Below are positions 32,701 through 40,610 of a stretch of DNA of 48,673 nt, piece by piece. The DNA comes from Arthrobacter sp. B2a2-09 (GTDB taxonomy: Bacteria; Actinomycetota; Actinomycetes; Actinomycetales; Micrococcaceae). The stretch spans positions 1-48,673 of the forward strand of contig NZ_JAMXIC010000031.1 of assembly GCF_027587375.1 (NCBI RefSeq). The letters are read 5' to 3'. The notes beneath the pieces were generated by a model. That model worked only from the letters and a program-made list of their open reading frames with translations, did no database searches and had not been told where the DNA came from. A program made the translations under genes and the position numbers. Position 1 is the first letter of the stretch. Each line of letters begins with the position of its first letter.

Positions 32701-33400
32701 GCGATTGGTGCACTTCCGTCAAGGCGAGGAAGCGGTCCCGGCGTTCACGGAACACCGGCAGGACATCGGCGAGCCGGTGGTCGCTATGCACGTAGTCGAA
32801 ACCGCCAGCGTCCCGCTGAATGGTAGCCCCAAGGACAAGTGTCAGATCCGGGGCCGGGGTAATTCCCGCCTTGAGTAGCTGCTCGCCATAGGCCGCCAGT
32901 TGCAGTAGCGCCGTGACCTTGGCGTGGCGGGCGAGCTTGGTGTCGTAAACCGCGTAGCTGCCGTCCGGCTGCTTGACCAGGAAATCGGACCGTCCGTGGA
33001 ACTGACCGTCGAAGAATGCTGCCTGGAAGACCACATCCGCGCCGGATCGCAACGCCTCGATGGATTCCGCATGCTTGGCTTGCAGGGTGGTGCGGTCCAT
33101 CGCTTGGGCGGGAACGACGTCGTACACTCCCGTGCCCGCGGAGGGGTTCCACCACCCGAACTCGGCCACGAATCGGTCCAGCACCCTATGCTCGTGAACG
33201 TCGCCCAGAGCGGCGGTCCGTTCCAGCATTTCGTCGACGTCGAAGGCCGGCTTCTGTGAGCGGCCCAGCTTCTCGTCCAACTTGCGCAGCAACTGGTACT
33301 CGCAGGTGGAGGCCGTCACGAGGTCGCTGGCGGAAAACACCAAGTCCTGCGCTTGCCCTGTATCTATTGAATCGAGATCGACTGAATCGAGAAAAAACAC
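29738..33400 (-). CDS. TM0106-type RecB-like nuclease/UPF1-like helicase
   Basis: The 1220-residue protein has three parts. The N-terminal RecB-like nuclease domain carries GRSDFL and YDTKLA near 135-155 and a CGRCDYC cysteine cluster near 248. A YprB-like RNase H fold follows with FFDFEGDP near 354 and YHYAAYEKTAL. The C-terminal SF1 helicase has Walker A GPPGTGKT near 845, VIDEAGQFSL near 945, GDPQQLPQV and TVDKFQGQE. It probably processes DNA or RNA ends in repair. The start is uncertain: GTG 33400 has a G-rich site upstream, TTG 33433 is an alternative. It stands alone, and its stop codon lies in the palindrome. Confidence 0.88.
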   Translation of the reverse strand: MFFLDSVDLDSIDTGQAQDLVFSASDLVTASTCEYQLLRKLDEKLGRSQKPAFDVDEMLERTAALGDVHEHRVLDRFVAEFGWWNPSAGTGVYDVVPAQAMDRTTLQAKHAESIEALRSGADVVFQAAFFDGQFHGRSDFLVKQPDGSYAVYDTKLARHAKVTALLQLAAYGEQLLKAGITPAPDLTLVLGATIQRDAGGFDYVHSDHRLADVLPVFRERRDRFLALTEVHQSRTEPIQWGAPGVTACGRCDYCKEQVRLHRDLLMVAGMRITRRKKLRENGILTIDALAEMPDAADSATRRLQEQARLQTGTATPDGSVDYTDKTGTAKSISYSVLEFNSLAWLPRPDAGDIFFDFEGDPLWQDPVTGRWGLEYLFGVVENPTEPGGSPVFKPFWAHSRAEERQAFIDFLDYVEERRMKYPDMRIYHYAAYEKTALRNLSVIHTVGEAAVDNLLREGVLVDLYDTVRHSIRISEDSYSIKKLEPLYMGKHLRSGEVTDAGASVVAYANYCTARDADREDEAAAILAGISDYNEYDCLSTLELRNWLLGLAAERSIDPGLPAASGPELPAETEPDKYQAAPEETALLDYLEELPDDSLRSDDNRAVALVAAAVGFHRREDKQFWWGHFDRLDRPVSEWEDTRDCFIVEGGEVLEDWAKPTPRSNPARKVRLFGHAADGSGFAPGKKYFRMYEPPLPDAFLGKNESTLGRSGMSGTEVIEVGDPDDLDDGSTLSGPDHAVSDVVTISERLPRGADEYPQLPMALTPDAPVNTDGQRKALSELAIKVHSSLPSWPKDPALDLLRRVPPRLATLPELPAVGSGDDAYVDAITAAVSDLDQSYLAVQGPPGTGKTYVGSHVVARLVRAGWKVGVVAQSHAVVENMLHAAVKAGVDTDVIAKEMKHDDPVPWNQQTKDDIALLLGSPGGCLIGGTAWTMTGRTVPSGSLDLLVIDEAGQFSLANTLAVSRATRRLLLLGDPQQLPQVTQGKHPEPVDESALGWLAHGLHTLPAELGYFLATSWRMHPDLCAAVSELSYDGRLHSAPAASRRRLSGVPAGVECVYVPHGGNSTQSPEEAVEVVRQVRSHLGLAWLDPRELPESSAERPLTEKDILVVAAYNAQVQLIQHELRAAGLRGVRVGTVDKFQGQEAPVVIVSMAASAAAEVPRGMEFLLSRNRINVAVSRGQWRAVVVRSPELTNYLPTQPEGLAQLGGFVGLCQRSAPN

Positions 33401-33491
33401 CGTGCCCCCAGACCGTTGAGCTGATGATGCCAAGCTATCAGTGCGGTCCGACAGTAAGGCAGCCTGGCAGTGGGGTCAGCGCGATGGGGAG

Positions 33492-34577
33492 TCAGCCGCC
33501 GAAACGGAGGGTGATCAGCAGGCCGATCAGCGCGACTATGCCGGCCAGGAGCATCGCTGCCCGGGGATTGCCGAAGTTGAGGGCCCATCCCAGACCGAAG
33601 CGGCGCGGAACCATCAGCGCGTGGTCTTCGCGGTTGATGTAGAACAAGCCGCCCCGCCAGTATTTGTCGTCCTCCCGATGGGTCAGACCGGTGTCCTCCT
33701 CGCCCAGGTCCCGCTCGCGGTTGTTCCTGGCCAAGACAACGACGGCTACCGCGACGGCGGCCAGGATCGGGAGCACCACCACCATCGGCGCCCACGGTGT
33801 GACCGTGCCGGTCCACATCAGCAGCGAGGATCCCAGCATCCCCAGGTCGATCATCGCGACCAGTCCGAGCAATGCCTTGGCGCCCAATGACATATACCGG
33901 CGGTGCCAGCGCGCGGAACCTACGGGGTGCGCGGGGTCGATGTCGGGCCGGCTGCGGAAGACAATGGCGGCCGCGATACCCACGAGCAGGGCGGTCACTC
34001 CGATCTGCACGAACACCAGTGAGAAGGCGGTTCCGACCGATTTGGCGGCCAAGCGGTTGGGCATGCCCTTCGCGGTGTAGTGCACGTTGAGCACCTCGGG
34101 CATCGACGGGTAGATGATCACGCCGATCACCACCGTGGCGAGCGTGATGATCAACGCCGGCGCCAGCCAGAGCCAGGGAAACCGCGGTGGGTCGGTCCGC
34201 AGTTCGGTATCCACCGCGATGCCTTGGTGCACGCCCTTGTACCAGCCCCCGGCGGCCTTGGCGGTCCGGATCTCGTGATTGGCGAGGAAGAAGCAGCCGT
34301 ACCAGACGCCGACGAGCACCACCACCGCGAGCGGCAATAGCAACGTTTCCCCGGTCACGCCATAGGTGACGCTGCCGAGCACGGCGGCTACGATCCCGCT
34401 GAGGAGAACCCTCCATCGGTAGATGCGGGTCTGCCTGACCACAGCCGGGTCGTCGGCACGCTCGGCCGGTACCCGGACCCCGAAAGGCACGGTCGGGCTG
34501 TTGATCGAGGGCAGCACCAGGGCGATGGCGAGCACCAGTGCTGACAACGCGGAGCTCACGACGATGGCAACGATCAT
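33492..34577 (-). CDS. DUF1648/DUF5808-type membrane protein
   Basis: The 361-residue protein has about eight membrane segments. The central part contains YPSMPEVLNVHYTAKGMPNR, typical of DUF1648 (as in SdpI-like proteins), and the C-terminal segment DDKYWRGGLFYINREDHALMVP with GLGWALNFGNP matches the DUF5808 pattern. Members often accompany a YtrA-type GntR regulator, as here, and may confer resistance to a membrane-active toxin; that is inference. The ATG overlaps the regulator's stop codon (ATGA). Longer open frames in this region are shadows. Confidence 0.78.
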   Translation of the reverse strand: MIVAIVVSSALSALVLAIALVLPSINSPTVPFGVRVPAERADDPAVVRQTRIYRWRVLLSGIVAAVLGSVTYGVTGETLLLPLAVVVLVGVWYGCFFLANHEIRTAKAAGGWYKGVHQGIAVDTELRTDPPRFPWLWLAPALIITLATVVIGVIIYPSMPEVLNVHYTAKGMPNRLAAKSVGTAFSLVFVQIGVTALLVGIAAAIVFRSRPDIDPAHPVGSARWHRRYMSLGAKALLGLVAMIDLGMLGSSLLMWTGTVTPWAPMVVVLPILAAVAVAVVVLARNNRERDLGEEDTGLTHREDDKYWRGGLFYINREDHALMVPRRFGLGWALNFGNPRAAMLLAGIVALIGLLITLRFGG

Positions 34578-34966
34578 GGCATGTCCTCTGGTTGCGTGGT
34601 TCCAAATGAATCGAGTATCGACCGGCAGGACTTGAGAACCTCGTCGGCCGGTAGTCCCCTGGCGACGGCCTCGGCCAGCAGGGTGCGTGCCCTCGCGGCC
34701 CACTCCGCGCCGAACGGCGGGTCCGCGACCGTCGGGGTCACCACCGCGCCGGTCTTGCGGTTGAGCTGGATCAGGCCCTGCTGGCGCAACAGGTCGTAGG
34801 CTTTGTTCACGGTGTGGAAATTGATCCCGAAGTCCGCAGCGAGGGTCCTGGTGGCCGGCAACGAGCTGCCTTCGGCCAGCACGCCGTCGGCGATCGCCTC
34901 CACGATCTGGTCCCGAAGCTGCTGGTAGATCGGCACGTCGCTGGCCAGGTCTACGTTGAGGATCAT
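34574..34966 (-). CDS. GntR/YtrA-family transcriptional regulator
   Basis: The 130-residue protein has a winged-helix DNA-binding domain (about 10-75) with VPIYQQLRDQIVEAIADGVL and SLPATRTLAADFGINFHTVNKAYDLL, followed by a short helical tail. This size and layout define the YtrA subfamily. It probably represses its own operon with the downstream DUF1648 protein, to which it is coupled by a 4-nt overlap. ATG 34966 is preceded by GGAGG. The AT-rich stretch at 34982-35004, which includes TATAAT on the minus strand, is the likely promoter and operator. Confidence 0.88.
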   Translation of the reverse strand: MILNVDLASDVPIYQQLRDQIVEAIADGVLAEGSSLPATRTLAADFGINFHTVNKAYDLLRQQGLIQLNRKTGAVVTPTVADPPFGAEWAARARTLLAEAVARGLPADEVLKSCRSILDSFGTTQPEDMP

Positions 34967-34981
34967 CTCTTCCACCTCCGT

Positions 34982-35004
34982 CTTTATTATATAAGTTATA
35001 GAAC
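34982..35004 (-). promoter_or_regulatory. AT-rich promoter/operator of the GntR operon
   Basis: This AT-rich stretch within GC-rich DNA carries a -10-like TATAAT on the minus strand and the imperfect dyad TATAAGTTATA. It lies about 16 bp upstream of the GntR start codon and shares the intergenic region with the divergent cytosine deaminase gene. Confidence 0.5.
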
Positions 35005-35045
35005 AAGTAGCGGAAGATCCCCACCTCCCGGAAAGCAGGCTCCGA

Positions 35046-35504
35046 ATGACCCAGTCTGACGTCCAAGCCTCACTAGATCCCGCCTTCGAAGCCGCGTACC
35101 AGGCAGCCCGGAAGAGCCTCAGCGAAGGCGGAATTCCCATCGGCGCATCGCTCGCCCGTGGTGGGGTGGTGATCGCGAGTGGGCACAACGAACGCGTCCA
35201 GAACGGCGATCCCATCGCGCACGGGGAAATGTCGGCCCTCCGCGCAGCCGGCCGGCAGAAGAGCTACCGGGACACAACCCTCTATACGACCCTCGCGCCG
35301 TGTGCCATGTGCACGGGCACCATCATCCAGTTCAAGATCCCGCGCGTGGTGGTGGGTGAGGCCCGCACGTTCGGCGGCGAATTCGAGCTGCTGCGGTCCC
35401 GGGGCGTGGAGGTGGTGGTCCTCGATGACCAGCGGTGCGTGGACATGATGCGCACCTTCCAGGAAGAGAATCCGGAACTGTGGGCCGAGGACATCGCCGA
35501 GTAA
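35046..35504 (+). CDS. Cytosine deaminase, yeast Fcy1 type
   Basis: The 152-residue zinc enzyme deaminates cytosine to uracil. The zinc ligands and catalytic glutamate are His59 and Glu61 (AHGE), Cys86 and Cys89 (PCAMC). The segments GGIPIGASL, TLYTTLAPCAMCTG, IPRVVVGE and the C-terminus ELWAEDIAE align closely in memory with the yeast enzyme, so cytosine rather than tRNA or guanine is the likely substrate. It is a single gene, divergent from the GntR operon; the NCS1-type permease at 10391 could supply cytosine but is far away. Confidence 0.87.
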   Translation: MTQSDVQASLDPAFEAAYQAARKSLSEGGIPIGASLARGGVVIASGHNERVQNGDPIAHGEMSALRAAGRQKSYRDTTLYTTLAPCAMCTGTIIQFKIPRVVVGEARTFGGEFELLRSRGVEVVVLDDQRCVDMMRTFQEENPELWAEDIAE

Positions 35505-35616
35505 TCCAGCGGGAGCAAACAGCATCTGGCCACAGCCAAACCCCAAGCGTAGGCTGACAGCATCGGCGTCGGTGCCGGGGGGTCCGCGTCGATACCCAAT
35601 CGATCAAGGAGGACTC

Positions 35617-36054
35617 ATGAGTGTTGTGCGCGAATTCATGACCACCAATGCCCAGTGCGTCAAGGAAGACCAGTCGCTGCGTGACGCGGCTGTCCTGATG
35701 CGCGACCTGGACGTCGGTTCCCTGCCGATCTGCGGCAGCGATGGAAAACTCAAAGGATTCATCACTGACCGCGACATTGTGGTCAAGTGCGTTTCCGAGG
35801 GATTGGATGTTGACCGGCTGACCGCGGCGGATCTCGCCCAGGGCACGCCGATCTGGATCGATGCCGATGCCAGCATTGACGCCGCCATCGACCTGATGGA
35901 GAAGCACCAGGTCCGGCGCCTTCCGGTCATCACCGACCACAAGTTGGTGGGCATCATCAGCCAGGGCGACATCGCCCGCAACTACGCCGAGGACCGCGTA
36001 GGCGAATTGGTGGAGCACATCTCCGCCAAGACTCCCATGGCGCAACTGGGCTAA
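35617..36054 (+). CDS. Two-CBS-domain protein
   Basis: The 145-residue protein consists of two CBS domains (about 8-60 and 73-125). The first has REFMTTNAQCVKEDQSLRDAAVLM and LKGFITDRDIV, the second AAIDLMEKHQVRRLPVITDHK and GIISQGDIA. Such stand-alone pairs bind adenosine nucleotides and often respond to energy or redox state. AAGGAGG precedes the ATG at 35617; a longer frame from 35572 lacks such a site. Its partner is unknown. Confidence 0.9.
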   Translation: MSVVREFMTTNAQCVKEDQSLRDAAVLMRDLDVGSLPICGSDGKLKGFITDRDIVVKCVSEGLDVDRLTAADLAQGTPIWIDADASIDAAIDLMEKHQVRRLPVITDHKLVGIISQGDIARNYAEDRVGELVEHISAKTPMAQLG

Positions 36055-36073
36055 CCGCAACTTTCGCACCCAT

Positions 36074-36103
36074 AAGCGTCACGGCCCGCCGGCCGTGGCG
36101 CTT
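36074..36103 (+). terminator. Hairpin after the CBS gene
   Basis: Thirteen-bp arms AAGCGTCACGGCC and GGCCGTGGCGCTT, with one mismatch, enclose a 4-nt loop 20 bp after the stop codon. The convergent gene at 36173 ends nearby, so it may act in both directions. A direct repeat of GCCCAGCCTTGCGG follows near 36126. Confidence 0.65.
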
Positions 36104-36172
36104 CCGTGCGCGGGCCAAGACATGTGGCCCAGCCTTGCGGCCCAGCCTTGCGGTCAGTCACCTAGAACACAG

Positions 36173-36469
36173 CTAGAGAAACGCTTCCCGCCCGGTGCCT
36201 TCACGCATCACCAGTTCCCCATCCTCGATGGAAACCAGCAGGCTCTTTGCTTTTCCGTGGAGCTTCTTGCTTGCGCTGAGCTGACGGCTGGTGACCTCGA
36301 CGCCCACAGTGGATCCCTTCGCAGGCAACTCCACGGAGATCTCCGCAGCCATTCCCAGCATCTCCCTGGTGGATACGTCGCGCTCGTGGTGGGCCTCTTT
36401 GTGGTTGACGGTGACTTCAACGTCATCAGCGTCAAAGCCGTCCTGCAGGATGATGAGCAGTTCTTGCAT
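36173..36469 (-). CDS. Small hypothetical protein
   Basis: The 98-residue protein has no signal peptide or membrane segment. It is polar, with segments MQELLIILQDGF, HERDVSTREMLGMAAEISVELP and a C-terminal KSLLVSIEDGELVM that suggest alternating strands and helices. I do not recognise a family. ATG 36469 is preceded by GGAAGAGG. The gene is convergent with the CBS gene and divergent from tex, with a 125-bp gap upstream. Confidence 0.6.
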   Translation of the reverse strand: MQELLIILQDGFDADDVEVTVNHKEAHHERDVSTREMLGMAAEISVELPAKGSTVGVEVTSRQLSASKKLHGKAKSLLVSIEDGELVMREGTGREAFL

Positions 36470-36515
36470 GATGCGCCTCTTCCTTGAGTAGCATTCCTGA
36501 CCGGATCAACGGCGG

Positions 36516-36549
36516 CTCTTTCCACTACAGCACTCTTTCCACTACAGCA
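36516..36549. repeat. 17-bp perfect tandem duplication upstream of tex
   Basis: CTCTTTCCACTACAGCA is repeated exactly twice (36516-36532, 36533-36549) between the small hypothetical gene and tex, 46 bp before the tex start codon. Confidence 0.9.
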
Positions 36550-36594
36550 CGAGGCGCCGTCTTTAGGTAGGGCAAACCCGTAAGGCAAAATGTC

Positions 36595-39057
36595 ATGGTG
36601 ACCCAACTTCCCCAGCACCAGTCAGCACGGCACCAGTCAGCAGACGCCGCCATCCACGCCCTGATCGCCGAAGAGCTCGGTGTGAAGGCCTGGCAGGTCA
36701 AGGCCGCGGTTGAATTGCTCGACGCCGGATCCACCGTCCCGTTCATCGCCCGGTACCGCAAGGAAGTCACCGGGACGCTCGATGACACCCAGTTGCGCGA
36801 GCTCGAGGAACGGCTCCGGTACCTGCGGGACCTGGAGGACCGCCGTCGAACGGTCCTTGAGGCGATTGCCGCGCAAGGCAAGCTGACTCCGGAACTGGAG
36901 GCCGCCGTCGTCGGCGCCGATACCAAGTCCCGGCTCGAAGACATTTACCTGCCCTTCAAGTCCAAGCGCCGCACCAAAGCGCAGATCGCCCGCGAAGCCG
37001 GCCTTGAGCCGCTCGCCGAGGCGCTTCTCGCGAACCCGCAGCTCGATCCTGAGCGTGAGGCCGCCAAATACCTCAACGCCGAGCACTCCATTGACGATGC
37101 TTCCGCTGCGCTCGCCGGCGCCCGCTCGATCCTCGTGGAGCGGGTCTCCCAGGACCCCGATCTCGCCGAAACGCTGCGCGAGCGGTTGTGGACGCAAGGG
37201 CGGATGGTTTCACGCGTGAAGAAGGGCCAGGAAGTCGAGGGGCAGAAGTTCAAGGACTATTTCGAGTTCACCCAAGTGCCTTCCGGCATGCCCGGCCACC
37301 GCGTGCTCGCGCTCTTGCGCGGCGAGAACGACGGCGTCCTTGAGCTTGATCTCGCCGAGGCAGAACCAGCCGACGACGACGCGCTGGCCGCCGCGCGCGG
37401 CCGGTACGAGAATGCTGTGGCCAAGTGCCTCGGGGTCGCCGAGCGCGGCCGGCCCGCCGATTCGTGGCTCGTCCAGACCGCACAGATCGCTTGGCGCTCG
37501 CGCATCCTGGACCGCCTGAGCAACGACCTCCGTGGCCGGATGTTCGCGCAGGCCGAGGACGAGGCCGTTCGCGTTTTCGCCGCCAACCTGCGCGATGTCC
37601 TTCTTTCAGCCCCTGCCGGAAACCGCGCCACGCTGGGCCTGGACCCGGGACTGCGCACGGGCGTGAAAGTGGCCGTCGTCGATGGCACTGGCAAAGTCGT
37701 CGCCACCGATACCGTCTATCCCCACGCCCCAGCAAAGAAGTGGGACGAGGCGTTGGTGACGTTGGAGCGTTTGGCGCGGAAGCACGGCGTCGAGCTCGTC
37801 GCGATCGGCAACGGCACGGCGTCGCGCGAAACGGACAAGCTCGCCGTTCAGCTCATCAAGTCGCTGGCAGCATCCGGTGGTCCGACGTTGCAGAAACTCG
37901 TGGTGTCCGAGGCCGGTGCCTCCGTGTATTCGGCGTCTGCGCTTGCGTCCGCGGAACTGCCCGGTATGGACGTTTCCTTGCGCGGAGCCGTTTCGATCGC
38001 CCGACGCTTGCAGGATCCGTTGGCAGAATTGGTGAAGATCGAACCGAAGTCGATCGGCGTGGGGCAGTACCAGCACGATGTCACGGCGGCGAAGCTGGAC
38101 CGTTCGCTGGACGCCGTCGTCGAAGACTGCGTGAATGCGGTGGGCGTGGACGTGAACACGGCGTCGCCCGCGCTGCTGGCCCGGGTGGCCGGCGTTGGGC
38201 CGCTCCTGAGCGAGAACATTGTGGCGTACCGCAACGAGAACGGGCCGTTCGCCAGGCGAGCCGACCTCAAGAAGGTGCCGCGGCTGGGCGCGAAGGCGTT
38301 TGAGCAGTGCGCTGGCTTCCTGCGGATCACCGGGGGAGCGGAACCGCTCGACGCGTCCAGCGTCCACCCGGAAGCGTATTCCGTGGCGAGGAAGATCGTG
38401 GCTGCTGCGCATGGAGCTGCTGTGTCTTCGCTCGACCCGCAGGCTTTCGTGGATGGGACGTTCGGCCTGCCCACCGTGCGCGACATCATGTCCGAGCTCG
38501 AAAAGCCCGGCCGCGACCCCCGCCCGGCATTCGCCGCAGCGACGTTCTCCGAGGGTATCGAGAAGATTTCCGACCTCAAGCCCGGCATGATCTTGGAAGG
38601 CACCGTCACCAATGTGGCGGCGTTCGGGGCGTTCGTGGATGTCGGAGTGCACCAGGACGGCCTGGTCCACGTGTCCGCGCTGTCCAACAAGTTCGTGTCC
38701 GATCCCCGGGAGATCGTGAAATCCGGGCAAGTGGTGCGCGTGAAGGTCCTGGAGGCGGATCCGGAGCGGAAGCGGATTTCGCTCACCCTAAGGCTCGACG
38801 ACGAACCCGGCACCACGGGCGGGTCCGGTTCGCGGGGCGGCGGGCGTGACCGCGGCTCGCGTGGGGGCGAGCGCGGCGAGGGGCGTGGCGGCGAGGGGCG
38901 TGGCGGCGAGCGAGGCGAGCGGCGCCCGGCGCCGCAGGCTGGACAGGGCGCGAAAGCGGTGCCTGGTCGCAAGGCGGTTCCTGCGAAGGCGGCTCCTCAG
39001 GCGCCGGTCAACACGGCCATGGCGGAAGCGCTCCGCCGGGCCGGGCTAGGGAAATAA
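36595..39057 (+). CDS. tex: Tex-family S1 RNA-binding transcription accessory protein
   Basis: The 820-residue protein has the full Tex order: N-terminal helical domain (about 15-320) with VPFIARYRKEVTG and IYLPFKSKRRTKA, a YqgF/RNase H-like domain starting GLDPGLRTGVKVAVVDG near 347, helix-hairpin-helix motifs near 500-570 (NTASPALLARVAGVGP) and an S1 domain near 660-735 (GTVTNVAAFGAFVDVGVHQDGLVHVSAL). It binds nucleic acids and associates with transcription and translation. After S1 comes an Arg/Gly-rich tail (about 745-780) and an Ala/Lys/Pro-rich end, making it longer than the roughly 775 residues usual elsewhere. Confidence 0.96.
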   Translation: MVTQLPQHQSARHQSADAAIHALIAEELGVKAWQVKAAVELLDAGSTVPFIARYRKEVTGTLDDTQLRELEERLRYLRDLEDRRRTVLEAIAAQGKLTPELEAAVVGADTKSRLEDIYLPFKSKRRTKAQIAREAGLEPLAEALLANPQLDPEREAAKYLNAEHSIDDASAALAGARSILVERVSQDPDLAETLRERLWTQGRMVSRVKKGQEVEGQKFKDYFEFTQVPSGMPGHRVLALLRGENDGVLELDLAEAEPADDDALAAARGRYENAVAKCLGVAERGRPADSWLVQTAQIAWRSRILDRLSNDLRGRMFAQAEDEAVRVFAANLRDVLLSAPAGNRATLGLDPGLRTGVKVAVVDGTGKVVATDTVYPHAPAKKWDEALVTLERLARKHGVELVAIGNGTASRETDKLAVQLIKSLAASGGPTLQKLVVSEAGASVYSASALASAELPGMDVSLRGAVSIARRLQDPLAELVKIEPKSIGVGQYQHDVTAAKLDRSLDAVVEDCVNAVGVDVNTASPALLARVAGVGPLLSENIVAYRNENGPFARRADLKKVPRLGAKAFEQCAGFLRITGGAEPLDASSVHPEAYSVARKIVAAAHGAAVSSLDPQAFVDGTFGLPTVRDIMSELEKPGRDPRPAFAAATFSEGIEKISDLKPGMILEGTVTNVAAFGAFVDVGVHQDGLVHVSALSNKFVSDPREIVKSGQVVRVKVLEADPERKRISLTLRLDDEPGTTGGSGSRGGGRDRGSRGGERGEGRGGEGRGGERGERRPAPQAGQGAKAVPGRKAVPAKAAPQAPVNTAMAEALRRAGLGK

Positions 39058-39184
39058 TCAAAGCCCCAGCGAGCCTGGCGCGAGCACTCGACGGTTGATG
39101 ATTTCGAAATAATGCTGCCAGTTCTCCAAGCATGAGTGGCATCATGTAGGAGATCAGCAGCGTTAGCTTGTGCCAGGGGGGGCC

Positions 39185-40555
39185 ATGTTTCGAACGCGCG
39201 GGCCGAGGGAGAGCATTCGGGCGTCCAAGACCAGATGGTGGCTGTTTGTCATCATCGTCATGGAGGCCAGCGTTGCCTTGGCGGTCGGCCTTCCCTTCGT
39301 TCTTCGCGATGAACCTTGGGAAGCATGGGGCTGGCCGGTCTGGATTCCGGATGTTCTTTCCTTGCTGGTGATTCCCGTTGTGGTCTATGCGTCGTTCTCT
39401 TTGGTGCGTCAGCAGCTCCGGGAGCGGGCTGACGCGTCCCGGACCACCCGCTTGATGGATACGGTGCTGACCACCAGCCGAGAGTGGTTGTGGGCCCTAG
39501 GACCTGACGGGCGATTCACCTTCTCCAGCCCGGCAGGAGTGGAACTCACCGGGTACGAGCCTTCCGAACTGCTGGGCAGGCATTTCAGCTTGATCATCGA
39601 TCCTGACGATCTGGCGGACGCCCTGCAAGCAATGACGCCCAGCCAGGACGCAGCCGCCGGCTGGGCCGGGCTCCGCGCTGTGTGCCGCCACAAGGACGGC
39701 AGCAGGTTCGTGGTTGACGTGTCGGGAAGGTCGCTCCGCGATGCCGCCGGGCGACCCTGCGGTTTCGAGGGAACCAGCAGGCCCCTTGAACCCGGGACGG
39801 CGGACAGGCTCGCTGCCGGGGAGATCAAGCGCCGTATCGAGGCGATGCTGGCTGCCCGTTCCTTGCTGACTGCGTTCCAGCCGGTCCGTTTCTTGGAATC
39901 AGGCTCGGTCATTGGAGCCGAAGCCTTGACCCGCTTCCCGAGCTTCCCCGGCATTTCGCCGGAGGCGTGGTTCGTTGAGTCCGCCGCGGTCGGGCTGGAT
40001 GGTGAGCTTGAGATCCTTGCACTCGAGACCGCACTCGCGGCCGCGGTCCGGCTGCCACCCACATTGTCTATTTCGGTAAATCTCTCACCGAGGGTATGCC
40101 TTGACGCGAGGCTGCCCGATATCCTCACGGACTCCGGCATTTCGTTCGGCCGGATCGTGCTTGAAGTGACAGAACGCCACCCCGTCGTCGATTACGGTCC
40201 CCTCGCAGCCGCGCTTGCGCCGTTGCGTCGCGGCGGCCTGAGGGTCGCCGTTGATGACGCGGGCGCCGGCTTCGCCTCCATGCGCCACGTTCTTTTGCTC
40301 AAGCCCGATGTGATCAAGCTCGACAGGGACATCATCGCCGGCATCGACACGGATCCAGGCCAGCGCGCCTTGGGAGCTGCCATGGTCGGCTTCGCCAAGG
40401 AGATCGGCGCAGTCTTGATCGCAGAGGGGATAGAAACTGAAGCTGAGTTGACCGCCGTCGCCAGGCTCGGGATGACGGCCGGCCAGGGCTACCTGCTGGG
40501 GCGGCCTTCGGTGCGGCCGGAGGATTGGGCGCTGTGGGGCGAGGTGCCCAACTGA
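39185..40555 (+). CDS. PAS-EAL cyclic-di-GMP phosphodiesterase-like membrane protein
   Basis: The 456-residue protein has two N-terminal membrane segments (about 17-40 and 52-75), a PAS domain (about 85-200, SREWLWALGPDGRFTFSSP) and an EAL domain (about 215-445). The key EAL residues are present: Glu in GAEALTRF, Asn in NLSPR, Glu in LEVTERH, two Asp in VDDAGAGFAS, Lys in IKLDRDI, Glu in AEGIETE and Gln in GQGYLLGRP. It should hydrolyse c-di-GMP, although DDFGTG is altered to DDAGAG. There is no GGDEF domain. GTG 39170 is an alternative start. The stop codon lies in the palindrome at 40549. Confidence 0.9.
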   Translation: MFRTRGPRESIRASKTRWWLFVIIVMEASVALAVGLPFVLRDEPWEAWGWPVWIPDVLSLLVIPVVVYASFSLVRQQLRERADASRTTRLMDTVLTTSREWLWALGPDGRFTFSSPAGVELTGYEPSELLGRHFSLIIDPDDLADALQAMTPSQDAAAGWAGLRAVCRHKDGSRFVVDVSGRSLRDAAGRPCGFEGTSRPLEPGTADRLAAGEIKRRIEAMLAARSLLTAFQPVRFLESGSVIGAEALTRFPSFPGISPEAWFVESAAVGLDGELEILALETALAAAVRLPPTLSISVNLSPRVCLDARLPDILTDSGISFGRIVLEVTERHPVVDYGPLAAALAPLRRGGLRVAVDDAGAGFASMRHVLLLKPDVIKLDRDIIAGIDTDPGQRALGAAMVGFAKEIGAVLIAEGIETEAELTAVARLGMTAGQGYLLGRPSVRPEDWALWGEVPN

Positions 40556-40610
40556 CTCGCAGTAGGTGTCGTTTTGAGGCCTGAGAACGACACCTACTGC
40601 GAGTTAGTTG
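40549..40610. repeat. Intergenic palindrome copy 2, overlapping the EAL stop codon
   Basis: Twenty-five-bp arms (40549-40573 and 40586-40610) match with one mismatch around a 12-nt loop. The first arm begins CAACTGACTCGCAGTAGG and contains the TGA of the upstream gene. It is related to the copy at 29681 over the outer arms and the GTCGTT core. Confidence 0.88.

Noticed and set aside
37606..38972. Two overlapping 374-codon minus-strand frames in tex
   Set aside because: Both are shadows of the strongly conserved Tex protein.
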